From Dimorphilus gyrociliatus (taxonomy: Eukaryota > Annelida > Polychaeta > Dinophilidae): a stretch of 64,000 nt of DNA. The stretch's first letter is position 1, and every line of letters starts with the position of its first letter. Both the position numbers and the translations under genes were made by a program. Positions 35,966-47,342 of this stretch are shown one piece after another. Below the pieces are notes generated by a model, which saw only the letters and a program-made list of their open reading frames with translations, was not told where the DNA came from and searched no databases. Where the stretch lies: NCBI GenBank assembly GCA_904063045.1, contig CAJFCJ010000031.1, positions 124,001 through 188,000 of the forward strand, given 5' to 3'.

Positions 35966-38900
35966 TTATTCTGTTGTCGCTGTTGTACTTGTCTGACCAA
36001 CGTCCATGACGTGTGTCGATTTTCCTTCTTTCATCTTGTGTTGATGTTCAATTAGGGACACGCAAACGAAAACCCAATTATACAAATACTGAGCTGGTAT
36101 AGAGCCATTTTTTGCAACGGTTCCATGTGGAACGGCTGATAAGATAAAAGAGAGATAAATTTATTAATATAGGATATTTATAATATCTTACAATATAATA
36201 ACTAAATTATATTACCGTTTAAGTATCCGTAAATTAATTCAATAGGAATATCGTCAGACGGATCTTGAGTAGGATCGTAATGAAGAATTCTATTTCCCAA
36301 TTGTTGATTTAGATACTAAACAAGTTTGATGTTGAGAGAAGAGAATGAGCATATATTACAAATCGAGGCAGCGAGTGAGTGTCGGAGAGCAAGGAAGAAT
36401 GAGAGAGGCAGGCAATGCAACCAAATTGGTAAAAAAAAAAGAGAAATAGAATTAGTCTCGTTGTTAGTCAAACTCTCTCAAAATATATCATTTATATGCA
36501 CTATATAGTACAAATAAATGATTCAATACAATATAGACGTATAAGAAACAAATAATAAATAACAATAAGGATAATAAAGATGATAATGACAATAGTAATA
36601 ACAATTATGATGATAATGATGATGAGGCAGAAATCCATGTTTTTTTTTTCTTGGTCCGTTTTTATTTTTAAACATGCCGTGATAAGACGTGATTATTGTA
36701 TACATGCAACTCTTACCGTAATTAATCATCACGATCGAAATCGGTGTAAAAAAAAAAAAAAAAAAGAAAAAAAAACAAAATATAAAAGTTTTTTTTTCTC
36801 TCTCTCTCTCTCTCTCTCTCTTCTTTTTCTTTTCTTAAAAAAGATACTACTCCACCCTTAAAAGATCCCTTTTTTTATTGATTATAATACTATTTGTACA
36901 GCTAATTATTGTTAAAAGAGGCTTAGACTTTACTCTAACGTTTAAATATTTAAGATATAAATTTCTTTTGTTTCAAGTGTAAAATCTTTAGGAAATAAGA
37001 GAATATATATATTTAGTATACTATATATATAAAATTAACCTGTTTACAGCCATTCCAATTGTTAAATTGACTCTCAATTGCCGGTTGCGGATAGAAAACA
37101 GTTAATACTGCCTTTATAATTTGATGGATGATCTGACGGAATAAAGCGTTTCAATTACGAATTCTATTTACGAGATCAATCAATTCATTTGATAAAATAT
37201 ATAGAAAAAAAAAGAGAGAAACTTACTTCTGGAGGCTCTTTATAGCTTTTTAATTCAGCATAAGCTTGAGCGTCTAATTTAGCGACGTTTTCTTTCAGAT
37301 CAGCAAGCATTAACTTATCGAATAGTACTTCAACATCATTCACCTCGGAGGAACGTGATATTTCGTTATAGGCCATTTGCAACAACTTTAACATTTTCAT
37401 TACTTCCTTATTTTCGAGTTTTGGTAAAGCTTTTAGTTCTCCAATGACCATATCTAATAGAACAACCGTCATACCCTGTTCATCTCTTAGCGGAAAAGCT
37501 AAATGCCTTTCACCGTACGCGTCAGCGCTTACCGATTCCGAATTATCAACGCAGTTAAATAAATAATCCCGAAAGAGATTATCCTTCCTATGTAGCTTTG
37601 GTGGAGTAGATAGTAAATGAGCCGTTCCTTTATTATCAGTCACAATCATCTTCCTCAAAACGTATTCGTTAGTTTTCTGTTCCGGCTCTACCATATAAAC
37701 AGTTACGTCCTTTACGTGAGGGCATCTTCTTAATATCCAGCTTATAGCCGATTCGGATATCCTCAGCGTCTTCTCTCTTACGTCGACGTGATGATAAGAA
37801 ATACTAAACGATTTAGCAGCCCCTTGAAAGAATTGTATTTCGTGCGATATAAAAATAGCTCTAGAATGAGGATCGGACAATGTATCAATACCCAAAATGC
37901 CAAATACCCTTTTCTTATTGTCCTTTAAAGGAACAACTATAAAAGATCCTTCTCTCTCGTCTTCTGGCCTGTCATTATTCCAAAATTGTATATTGCCATG
38001 ATTGCTAACCTTTGGCACATGAATAGGTTTCCCACTTTCGACCGAGGCAAAACTAATGCCTTTCATGTCTGGATAAAGAACTTTGCCAAGTACGTAAGGA
38101 GCATCTTCCGAGGTGGCACTTACGTAACGCAATAAATGTGGTCCCCTAGAAGGTGCTATAATATTTCTCTCCAACATAGCTACATAGGCACTTATTAATT
38201 TTCCACCACCATGAGTTTCGGCGTCCTTGTACAAAGCTTGGAATAGAGTTTTATAAATTGGCTGCATACTCGCTCCTGACGTTTCGGCTGCAGTTACAAT
38301 TTGTTTTAACCATTTCTTCCTTGCTTCGCCTCTAACTCTTTCTGTATACGTTCTCTCAACGCTACTAATCAAGAATTCAACCAGTAGATCAAATGTATCT
38401 TCTCCAGACATGTAATGGACAACCCTATGTAACAAATCGCGAAATTCTCTCTTACTTAATCTTTGATCGTGCACCTTATTCTTAGTTTTTATTTCCTTCT
38501 TTGCCTTCTCTATTGCCTCTTCTTCCATACCATTTTTATATTTATTCATAATAGTACAAACTTCTTCCAAGTCAATAAAACCTGAAGCATCATTGTCCCA
38601 CATCTCAAATAGACTGTTCAGCATCAAACGTCGTTTAGCAGACAACGCTTCTCTTCTGGCTTTAACTAATCTTTGCATTCTTTCATCTTCAGTTTCGACG
38701 TAACCTTCTCTAACAAACCTAACCAAATTATTGAAAATAACCGACTCTGCCTCATCGCCTATAAAAGTCTCAGTTAGATGGACAAATTGGGAAACGTTTA
38801 ATTGATTCTCATCAAAAGCTGACGCCTGAGATTGACTTCTTGTACCTTGAGACGTTATCACTGGAGGATCGTTTAAAAATTAAAGAAATCGCACAATTGG

Positions 38901-41206
38901 TGATGAAAAGACTGTATACTAAAAATAGTACGTACAAGTTCTTTCCCGTACGAAAGTTGTTCCTTCAGCGAATGAAACTTTACTTTGTTGTGTCATGGGA
39001 GGTTTCATCATTTCTTTTTCCATCAGTGCTTTTATTTCTGCCTCTATTAAGGGGAGTATATATATAGAAACTCATCGTATCTTTTTATTTAACAGCGTCT
39101 CTTACAAACCTTCTATAGCATTTTGAGACAAGGGCCGCTCTTCCTCGTCTTCATTGCCCTCCTTTTCTTCTTTCTGAGAATCTTTCTTCTCTTCTTGGTC
39201 GACTTGCTCGCCTTCTTCATTTTTAATATCACTTTTTTCTTTTTCATCTTTTTCTTCTTTTTCCTCCTTTTCCTCTTTTTCGTTGACCTCCTCTTCAGCT
39301 TTCTTTGCTGATTCCTTTTCTAATTCCGCTGTTAATTCTATTGTCGGCTCTTTATTTTCTTTGTCAGGCTGTTTTGTCTCCTCCTCACCCTCTACATTTG
39401 GTTTAGCTTCTTCACTAACTATCTCTTCCTGCTCTTTATCTGCTTTCGTCTCTTCTTTATCATTTTCTTCAGTTTTGTCCTCTAATTTTTCAACTTGTTC
39501 TTCCCCTTCGATAGAAAGTTTTCCTTCGTCCGTTTTTTCGTCTAAATTAGGTGATGTTCTAGTCTCCTCGCCATCTTTTACCTCTGTTCCCAGCTCAGAA
39601 ACTCCACCCTATTTAAAAAACTCATTATATACTTCTAGGAAAAATTATCAATGCTATATTAATACAGTAGCATGTATGGTATCGAATTCCTCTTCATTAT
39701 CGCATTCGCTATCGGCAGCTACGGCTTCTTCAACTTCGACAACCGGCCCTAATAAAATATACATAGAATAAATATTGTTCCAAAAAAAAAATTCGTTTGA
39801 TCTTACATTTTCGCGGATTGCGAATGACGTTCTTTGTATTGCCCTTAGCTTTATCCCAGAACATTTCGAACAGATTTAATATTCTATGACGATCTATCAA
39901 TCCAATCTATCAGACACAAAGATTAAATAATAAAAATGTTACTTTTATACAATAAATTACTTACAAGAGTATGGTCACAAGAGAAAAATAGCTGAGTTAG
40001 CATGTCTCTTCTCCTCTCCTTGCGATTTTGAAGAGAATGAGCATTGGCACAATGCTTAAGATGAGTTAATAATTTCTCAAATTCCTCTGGATCCAACTCT
40101 TTGCTTAGGCTATCGACAAGCTAATTTTTTTTTAGAAAGGCGGAAAAATGAAAATAATAATCAGCGAAAAGGAAGAAAAGAAATATTTAATTTCCTAAGG
40201 GAATGCAGAATCAGAACTTACAGACACGAAATCTTCTTTTTCAAGGGTCTTTCCAGTATCATCTGTAGTTTGAAGACTTCTAATAAGAGCTTGGGCAATA
40301 GCCTTTACGTTTGAATTTTCATCGGCCACATGATCGGTAATTTCAGCAAAAGACCTCAAAGCGTTTTGAATCTAATTGAATTGAGAAAGATATATAAATT
40401 GACTATGTCATTTATATTAATGATGAACTTACGACAGACAATTGAAGCCTTCCCTCCGAGATTGAAGTCCAATCTTCGTATTGTACATTAAGGGAGCCCT
40501 GTCGACGCCTTGTCTCAGCAATTCGTTGCATTTCTTCTCTTTCTCTTAGCTCCCTTCTCTTCCTCGCCTCAGCTTTGACCTTTGCGAGCCTGTTTATCGG
40601 GTTAAAACTTAAGCTCTTTGTCTCCGTAATAACGTTTCTTATATGTTATATAATAAAAAATTATATTTTGATTTACCTATTTTCTTCCATATCGAAGAGT
40701 TGTTTCTTAAGATTTTCATTCACTTGACGTAATCCTCTGATATAAGGAGATGCTTCCGAAAAATTTGAATATCTTGGGTTATTCCTCATTAAATACTGAG
40801 CAATATAATTAATAGGATTAAATTCTCGTTCAGGAGGAGCATCTTCAATAGACAATCCTCTTCTCTCAACTTCCCGCAATAGCTTTTCAAGTCCCATAAT
40901 TAAAGTTGGCAAAATACGATCAACCAAATACGCTCTAGTTTCCGCTCCTGCCCTAGTTTCTCTTAACCAATCTCTAGCCAGAAGTTCCATTGGTATTTTT
41001 CTTGCCATCTGCATAGCTTCTTCACGTGTTTTTTCATTTTCAATCTTCTTCTCTGCCCGTTTAGTTAAAAGTTTTGACATTTGTATATCACCGTGAAGTT
41101 TAGACCATTTTGTCTTAATGCTGCGACTGACAGGACGAAGGTAATCAGGCATCTGAGTTAGATACTGATCCTGTACTGTGTCAATACTAGTTTCATCCAT
41201 TTTCAT
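35966..41206 (-). CDS. EFCAB5: EF-hand and GAF domain protein, EFCAB5-like
   Basis: Twelve coding exons on the minus strand: 41206-40677, 40589-40433, 40371-40222, 40120-39965, 39906-39807, 39748-39666, 39608-39110, 39043-38936, 38860-37227, 37132-37040, 36315-36216 and 36135-35966. They give 1259 residues with phase kept at every junction. The N-terminal part has LARDWLRETRAGAETRAYLVDRILPTL (split: LARDWLRETRAG / AETRAYLVDRILPTL) and FNPINYIAQYLMRNNPRYSN, typical of EFCAB5 as recalled. An acidic Glu/Lys linker fills exon 7. A canonical EF-hand loop DNDASGFIDLEE lies at about 683-694, and a GAF-like domain at about 825-965 (VLGKVLYPDMKGISFASV). EFCAB5 is a cilium- and sperm-associated protein of unclear function. 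It is divergent with DNAAF3, which fits a ciliary role. AATAAA is at 35893-35888. Family name confidence is moderate; the gene model is strong. Confidence 0.82.
36316..37039. repeat. Expanded EFCAB5 intron with simple repeats
   Basis: At 724 bases this intron is much longer than the other EFCAB5 introns, which are 57-101 bases. It contains AAT/GAT-type trinucleotides (36545-36625), a long A run near 36747, a CT tract at 36799-36822 and a T run. The extra length is almost all low-complexity sequence. Confidence 0.75.
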
Positions 41207-41477
41207 GGAGTTAAGGCCTTTAAAAGTAGAAAATGCTTTAAAGATTTTAGTGCCGCCCGAAACTAGCCGCCATTATTATTTACGTGTCGTTGCTACAGAT
41301 ACAAGCTGTGGTTCCCCAATTCACTGGATAATACCAATGACAAAATATCTCATGGACCAGGTAACCAACGTGTAGTTTCGGGCATTTTTTCGTCTGCTTA
41401 AGAGCATTTCAAAATACTTTTTCAATACAAAGAAAGACCGCTGATATATCGTTCAAAAGAAACTAAAAGATAGCAAA
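41207..41477. promoter_or_regulatory. Bidirectional promoter of EFCAB5 and DNAAF3
   Basis: 271 bases separate the two divergent start codons. A perfect 11-base inverted repeat, GCCCGAAACTA (41255-41265) and TAGTTTCGGGC (41373-41383), lies inside, so each gene sees TAGTTTCGGGC in its own reading direction. Between the arms is AATGGCGGC on the minus strand (about 41275-41267), close to a YY1 site. There are also two sequences like RFX half sites, GTTGCTAC at 41289-41296 and GGTAAC at 41360-41365. They are too far apart to form one X-box. Roles are inferred. Confidence 0.6.
41255..41383. repeat. 11-base inverted repeat in the divergent promoter
   Basis: The arms GCCCGAAACTA and TAGTTTCGGGC are exact reverse complements, separated by 107 bases. 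They lie about 50 bases upstream of the EFCAB5 start codon and 95 bases upstream of the DNAAF3 start codon. Confidence 0.85.
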
Positions 41478-43908
41478 ATGCCACCGAAAAAGTTAAAATC
41501 ATATTGGGGAAAATCACCTGCCATTGATTTCCTGAGTAATTGTTATAATTTTAAAGATCTATCTACACTCCCGGCTATTTTTTTCTCAGGTTATCCTAGC
41601 AATATTCATACTGTTGATGACAAAAGGAGTATCCTGATGATTGGGGCTAATGATATAAGGCACATTTTAAAAACTGTATCTCAGAGGTTTAAATACGAAA
41701 ATTCTCCAAAGATAAATGTAATTAAAAGAGTTTTATTTTTTTTTTAAAAAAAAATAATTAAATGATTATTTTTCAGTTTTATGTCCTTGAGGAAGAGGCT
41801 AGTTTATACGCAAGATTTATTCTATTATTATGCATTGCTACGGAAAAAACTAAACGTTTTGGTCTTCAGCGTATGATATTTTCCATTTAAATTCAGAATT
41901 TTAATAGGCGATTAATTTTAAATTATCTTTACTTCTAATGAAAAGAAAAAGCCGAATTTCTATTGGAAATCTGGGGAAATAGCTTTATAAGGGTAGAAAC
42001 TCTAGAATATGTACAAAAGATGAGTCAATATATTAAAAAGTATTATATTTAAAAATAAACCTATTTAAAAGATTAATAAATTAAATCTGAATGTAATAAA
42101 AGGTTCGTTGGTGACGTCTCTGGTCTAAAATCATCTATTCCCTTTCTTGATAATTCTCAGCTAACAGTTAGTAATTGAATAAAATTTTTTTTCAAAAGAA
42201 AAATTGATATTTATCTTTCTCATTTCTATTTTAGATGAGAGAGAGAGATGAAATTTACGACGAATTTCATTCATGGTCAAAACCGGTAACTGGAAAGGAA
42301 TTTGATATAAGGAATTCTTGGTAACACCCATTTTATATTTCTATTTTTACATTTTAATACTCAACAAGTGATGCATTTCAGGGATGAAAGATTAAGATCT
42401 TTACTAGGTGTAAGATACGATTCAAAGACAGGAGTATTCGACTGGGATTATCAAATGAGACTAGCTCAAAGAGGAGTATGACTAAAATTTTGCAATATCC
42501 TTATTCATATTATCTTTTCTTTATAAAAAAAAATAAAAACAATAAACTAAGTATAAAGTCTCTAATATGTACGCTGGTTATAGAGAGCCTCCATTATCAC
42601 ATCCCACAAATACAATAGATGGAGATTGGACGGAATGGCTTATTCCTTGAGAAATGCCGATTACAACCAACCGAACGTGACTTTATGCACTAAAATCCCC
42701 TTTGAGGTGAACTAATTGCTGTTTTATCATCTTTTTTCCTGTAATTTAAATGTTTATTTGTAATTGAAGAAATTTTTTCCTCAGCGAAATAAGGTTTTCC
42801 AAGAGATGAAAGTCTATTTAGGCGACATTGTTCATTCTCCATTTGTATCCTTTGGAATGGAATGCGATGACAAAGAACTATACAAAACTGCAAACAACGT
42901 TCACATTAATGTAAAAATTTAAATATATTATATTTGTCACTCTTACCGTTTTTATACTATCATTCTTTTTGCACAATCATCTCGTCACACCATTTTCCTT
43001 TCTTTTTAATAACTTAATAATATTCTTTCCCTTTCAGAATGGGGAAGATATTGCAAAGTATAACGCCTTGAGTATGCTATATAGTATAGAACACGGTAAA
43101 GCTTTCGATAAGAGTATAACTGAGGAAGATAACACCAAAATAATGGAAGGTATGGACTTGTAAAAATATAAAAAAAAGAAAGAAATAAGCAAATATTCGT
43201 AAGATAAACAAGAAAGCTAGACTTTACTCAATATATTTAACAGTTATTGAAGAGGATGAGGAGGAGGCCAATGAACTTTTAGCGTCATCGCCTTGGGAGA
43301 TGCCTTTCGGTAAAAAAATTTTTTAACTAAACAATTAAGGCCTAAATGACGAATACTCTTTCTTAGAGCCGCTATCATTGGATGGAATAACCGTATCGTT
43401 CCTACCCTGTAAAGCCATTAAAGATTTACACAAGAAAAGGAAATACGAGCACTTTTTCGATGATGTGTTCGTCAATAAAGAGTAAGGGCAATACGATTAT
43501 AAAGCAGTATAAACACTAAATATATATATATTATCATTTTTGTTGTTATTTTTAAAACAAAAAAAATAGCTTTTTAAAGGATATCACCGAAGATTTTTGT
43601 AAAACATTAAAACCATCAGCAAACCTAACAGTTGATACGGCAAAATATGACGCATCGAAAACAAACGAGAACGTTAGTGAAATATACGACAAATTAATCG
43701 ACAATATTAAAATATTGAACTTTGAGGTATATATACATATATAAATTTATATATAGATAAATCTTAACAATTTCATAAGAAATATTTCTTATGAACAAGT
43801 ATGTACATCGTTTAAGCACATATACAATAATTTTCATTATTATCTATACAGGTGTCATTGAATGATAAGGATACTGATTTCATTCGAGCAGTTTTCAAAG
43901 ACAGATAA
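41478..43908 (+). CDS. DNAAF3: Dynein axonemal assembly factor 3
   Basis: Thirteen coding exons: 41478-41717, 41777-41870, 41946-42039, 42103-42166, 42235-42320, 42382-42475, 42584-42706, 42785-42910, 43038-43149, 43244-43309, 43367-43481, 43570-43726 and 43852-43908. They give 475 residues (human about 540). DNAAF3 signatures in order are YWGKSPAIDF, LEEEASLYARFILLLCIATE, FLLEIWGN, MRERDEI, WDERLRSLLGVRYDSKTGVF, DWDYQMRLAQRGA, NRWRLDGMAYSLR, VYLGDIVHSPFVSFGME and NGEDIAKYNALSMLYSIEHG. The protein is cytoplasmic and acts in preassembly of axonemal dynein arms. Its presence implies motile cilia in the animal. Exon 3 has two possible in-frame acceptors 6 bases apart (41946 or 41952). The start codon opens the conserved frame. 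AATAAA is at 44015-44020. Confidence 0.94.
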
Positions 43909-44472
43909 CTTAGTTTTATACTTTTTACAGTGTTTTTTTTATCATTTTACTTGTAAGAATATAAACAAACAACAGTTTATATAGTAAAAGCATATATATA
44001 CTTTTACCTTTATCAATAAAATATATAAAGTTTTTTTTTATATACGTGTAGAAAAATAAACAAACAAACAACAATACAAAAACAAAAGTCTCACTCAACA
44101 ATAATCAAGAGACTTTTTTACAAGAACAAAAAAAATAAAATACAATAATATTTATAGGCACATGAGTGTATATCCACATAAAATGAGACGAATTATTATC
44201 ATATAGATTAAGAAAGACGAAAAAATATAACGGATGATTTTGAAAGCACCATCTTTTTCGGCAGTATAAAAACAGTAACAATCGTTCTATAATTAGAACA
44301 GTTTTTTTTCTTTTTTCGAACTGGATTAGAATAAAATTATAAAACCTTTGCTTTTTTTTTCTTTTTTATTAGTATTTTGTTCTTTTAGTCTATTTTACTT
44401 CTCAACTACTACCAATAATTTCTTTAGAGGAATGACGATTTTGTAAGCAGTTCATTTCTCTCTCTCTCTCTC
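43909..44472. other. Convergent 3' region, DNAAF3 / PAM2 gene
   Basis: Holds both polyadenylation signals (plus strand 44015-44020, minus strand 44370-44365), T-runs, and a CT tract at about 44459-44474 that touches the stop of the next gene. Nothing else was seen. Confidence 0.6.
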
Positions 44473-47342
44473 TCACTGAAAATTCATCGTACGATATCTG
44501 GGCGTATTAAAGACTAGAGGGTAGGTTTGTAACGGACGAAAATTCATAGGTGGATTATTCGGAGCGTACATTGCGCCAAGGAAACTTTCCGCTTCCTCAT
44601 TGGGATAATACTCGAAAGGAAACATAGGCCCACAAACTTCTAAAGGATGGTGAAGAGCTTCTTCGTTAGGGATGTTTATAGGGTGTAACCTTTCTGGGCG
44701 ATCGATTAATGATTCAAATTTCGTATTTACATGGTCCTTTGAAAAACAAAAATTACAAATTTATTAAAATAGCTCTCTTTCTGCAAACAACATACCTTTG
44801 ATTTGGATATTGGATAGTCGCTTTCTATGAACATATTACTAATTCTCTGCAAAATGTCTTCTGGAGACTTATCCCTAGGACTGTTAACAATTTCGCGAAT
44901 TTTCTCTAATAATAACCCTGGTATTCTATCAGGAGCACCATTTCTTCCCTGGGGTGTGTTGTGCCATTTGATTGTTGGTGCGAAAACAGACGCATTAGGA
45001 TTCAATGTCACCTTTTTCTTCTCGTCAAATTCTCTCAAGTCGTCTTCTGTCATTCCGTTAGGTCTTAAATGATGATTTTTGTAATATTCTTTCATTGTAT
45101 CGGGTTTTATCCCATTAGGATCCTTATCATCAACATACTTTAAGTAATAGTGATAAGAGAAGGGATTTTTAATAGGTTCGACATTGCATAGTTCTGGAAA
45201 ATTTTGTAAAGGTAATTCCCAACGAGAATCGAAGCACATATTGAGTTGTACATCGGACCAAGCCAAATTCTTCATTCCATCTGGCAAATAATAAGGGTTC
45301 CGTAAGTCTCTGTCAGATTTCTCCCTTGTGACACTTAATTTTTCGGCAGTTGAAGAAGTAGTTGTAGACTTGTGATGTGAAATGTTTACTTCCGCTCTAA
45401 GCATCTAAAAAAAATAAAACATATAAATTATTAACATAATATATCGTTTAAAAGAGACAAAAATTTCTGTTTTTGTTTTGTTTACTTTATTCGTTTCCAG
45501 GAGAGAATCTTGTTTATTTAATTTCGTATTTAATGTTTTCTCATTTAATTGTTCTACAGGTTGACCTTTCTCCAATTTTTTACCAGTAAAATTCTTATCC
45601 ATCGGTCTTGAAGTATTGTACGACTTATTCGGCTTTCTCTTATTCTCATCGCTACGAATACCTACAACAACAGTAACTTTTTTCGTACTATTCTTTCGAG
45701 AGTGAACATCCTTTAAATTTGACGCTTGGGATTGATAGGATTGACTCTTTTCAAAATTTTTCGATGGTGACGAATTTCGATCGATTGGCTAAGAAAGACA
45801 GAAAAAAATTGTTTTTCATTATTTCATTTTAAATGTATATAGCGAGAGAGAGAAAGAGAGAGCGAAAGAGAGACAGACAGACAAACAGTCTAGGAGAATT
45901 GTACCTTGCTATCAGGATGAGCTGGTGGCAAAGGATTTTCGTGACGTTTCTCTCTTTTCTTTTTCGAAGAAAATTTTTGCCAATTTTCATCAAGAGAATT
46001 TTGACTTGGAGATCCTTTTGCGTCTCTTTGCTTAGCGGTATCAATTTCGGAATGAGTTATGGCTTTCAGGTTTTCATCATAAGAAGTCAATTTAGATTCT
46101 TCCTTTATTGTTGGACTTTGAACTTGGGAAAAATTGTTTACTTGACTATCTATCAATTCATTCGGAGCTTCAGCAGCTTTTTGATTAGTCGAATTAATTT
46201 GAATCGTTAATTCTTTAACTAATTTTTTGGATTCACCTTCAAGTTCGGGCGATTTTTCACTAGGAATGGAATGTGTTGGCAAAGGCCCAGTCTCACCTTC
46301 TATAATATAAAAAGTATAACATTACAATAATATTTACATGAATGGAACATTATCGAGTTTTATAACTTACTCTCCAAATTTTCAGATAACATCACTGTCG
46401 CCTTAGCTTGAACGTTAGGTGACGGATACTGCTCTTCTGAGCTATCGTCATGATATTTAACAGTAGAATCGTTGCTAACCTTGCGATTTCTCGATTTTTT
46501 CTTCTTTTTCTTTTTCTTAGTATCGTTTTGATCAGAACCTTCAACAAACTGAAGAACATTGTCAAGTGACCAATTATCTTTCTTTTCCTTAGCTTCAATT
46601 GAATTATTGTCAGTTTGATTCGAATCATATGATTTTTCTAATTGTGAAGGATGAGTTTTTTTTTCCTTTATTTGTTTGTTAACCTTAATCCGACTATTTT
46701 TATCCTTTCCTTTCAGAGTTCTCGTACCAAAAACTTCTTTCTTATTTGTTGGACTTTTTAAATCTTTTCCACTAGGTTGTGACATTTTTAACGACTTTCC
46801 CAGATTGAAACCTTTTGTAATAAGAATAATACAAATAAATATTTAAAGTAAGCTTTTGACTGTACAAAAAAATACAAACAGATATTTTGTGCAGGGTTTG
46901 TTGATGGACCATTCATAATGTTATATAAAGAATCATCAAGTTTTTTTCCATCTGGAGGATAATCAAATGGTGGACCCTTTTCAACTTCAATAGATTCATC
47001 ATAACATTTTTGTGCTTTGGGAGAGCATATTTTATATCTCTTTTGATCGTGGGGTAATATTCTATATACTTCGTCGTAAGCCTTATTATTTCTAGATGCT
47101 TTATCACTGTTATCTTGTGTACCGATCTTTATATTTGCGTAATTCTTAGGTATGGGATAATATGAGAAGGCTGCAGGGTTAACATACTCTTCATCGTAAA
47201 ATGTTGTTGGGGCCAAATGATTTTGTGAACTGTTGTTGTAATCTGTTTTTGAAGTTGGAAAATAGTCGTGCGCTCTGGTATTTTCAGAATATTCATCATC
47301 AGGATCAATGCACTCTCCTGTGGTATTACCTCCGTCTGTCAT
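44473..47342 (-). CDS. Disordered protein with PAM2 motif, likely poly(A)-binding-protein partner
   Basis: Six coding exons on the minus strand, 47342-46880, 46811-46371, 46299-45905, 45788-45486, 45404-44796 and 44736-44473, give 824 residues, all in phase. The family was not recognised. Most of the protein is polar and disordered, with a Lys run after NWSLDNVLQFVEGSDQND. Exon 5 carries VTLNPNASVFAP, a full match to the PAM2 consensus (LNPxAxxFxP) that binds the MLLE domain of cytoplasmic poly(A)-binding protein. A conserved-looking block precedes it (YHYYLKYVDDKDPNG, YYKNHHLRPNGM). The tail is Pro/Tyr-rich and aromatic (FPFEYYP, MNFRPLQTYP). There is no La, LSm, BTG or RING domain, so it is not obviously LARP4, Ataxin-2, TOB or MKRN. 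A role in mRNA turnover or translation is inferred. An untranslated first exon is likely (acceptor just before 47354). Confidence 0.82.

Noticed and set aside
36326..36508. 60-codon plus-strand frame
   Set aside because: It lies inside the expanded intron between EFCAB5 exons 10 and 11 and has no recognisable features.
39283..39771. Plus-strand Ser/Phe/Leu-rich frame of 162 codons
   Set aside because: It is the complement of the Glu/Lys-rich EFCAB5 exon 7 and runs across two good EFCAB5 splice sites.
41289..41365. Complete RFX X-box in the EFCAB5/DNAAF3 promoter
   Set aside because: Left-like (GTTGCTAC) and right-like (GGTAAC) halves are over 60 bases apart, so they do not form one X-box; kept only as half-site hints.
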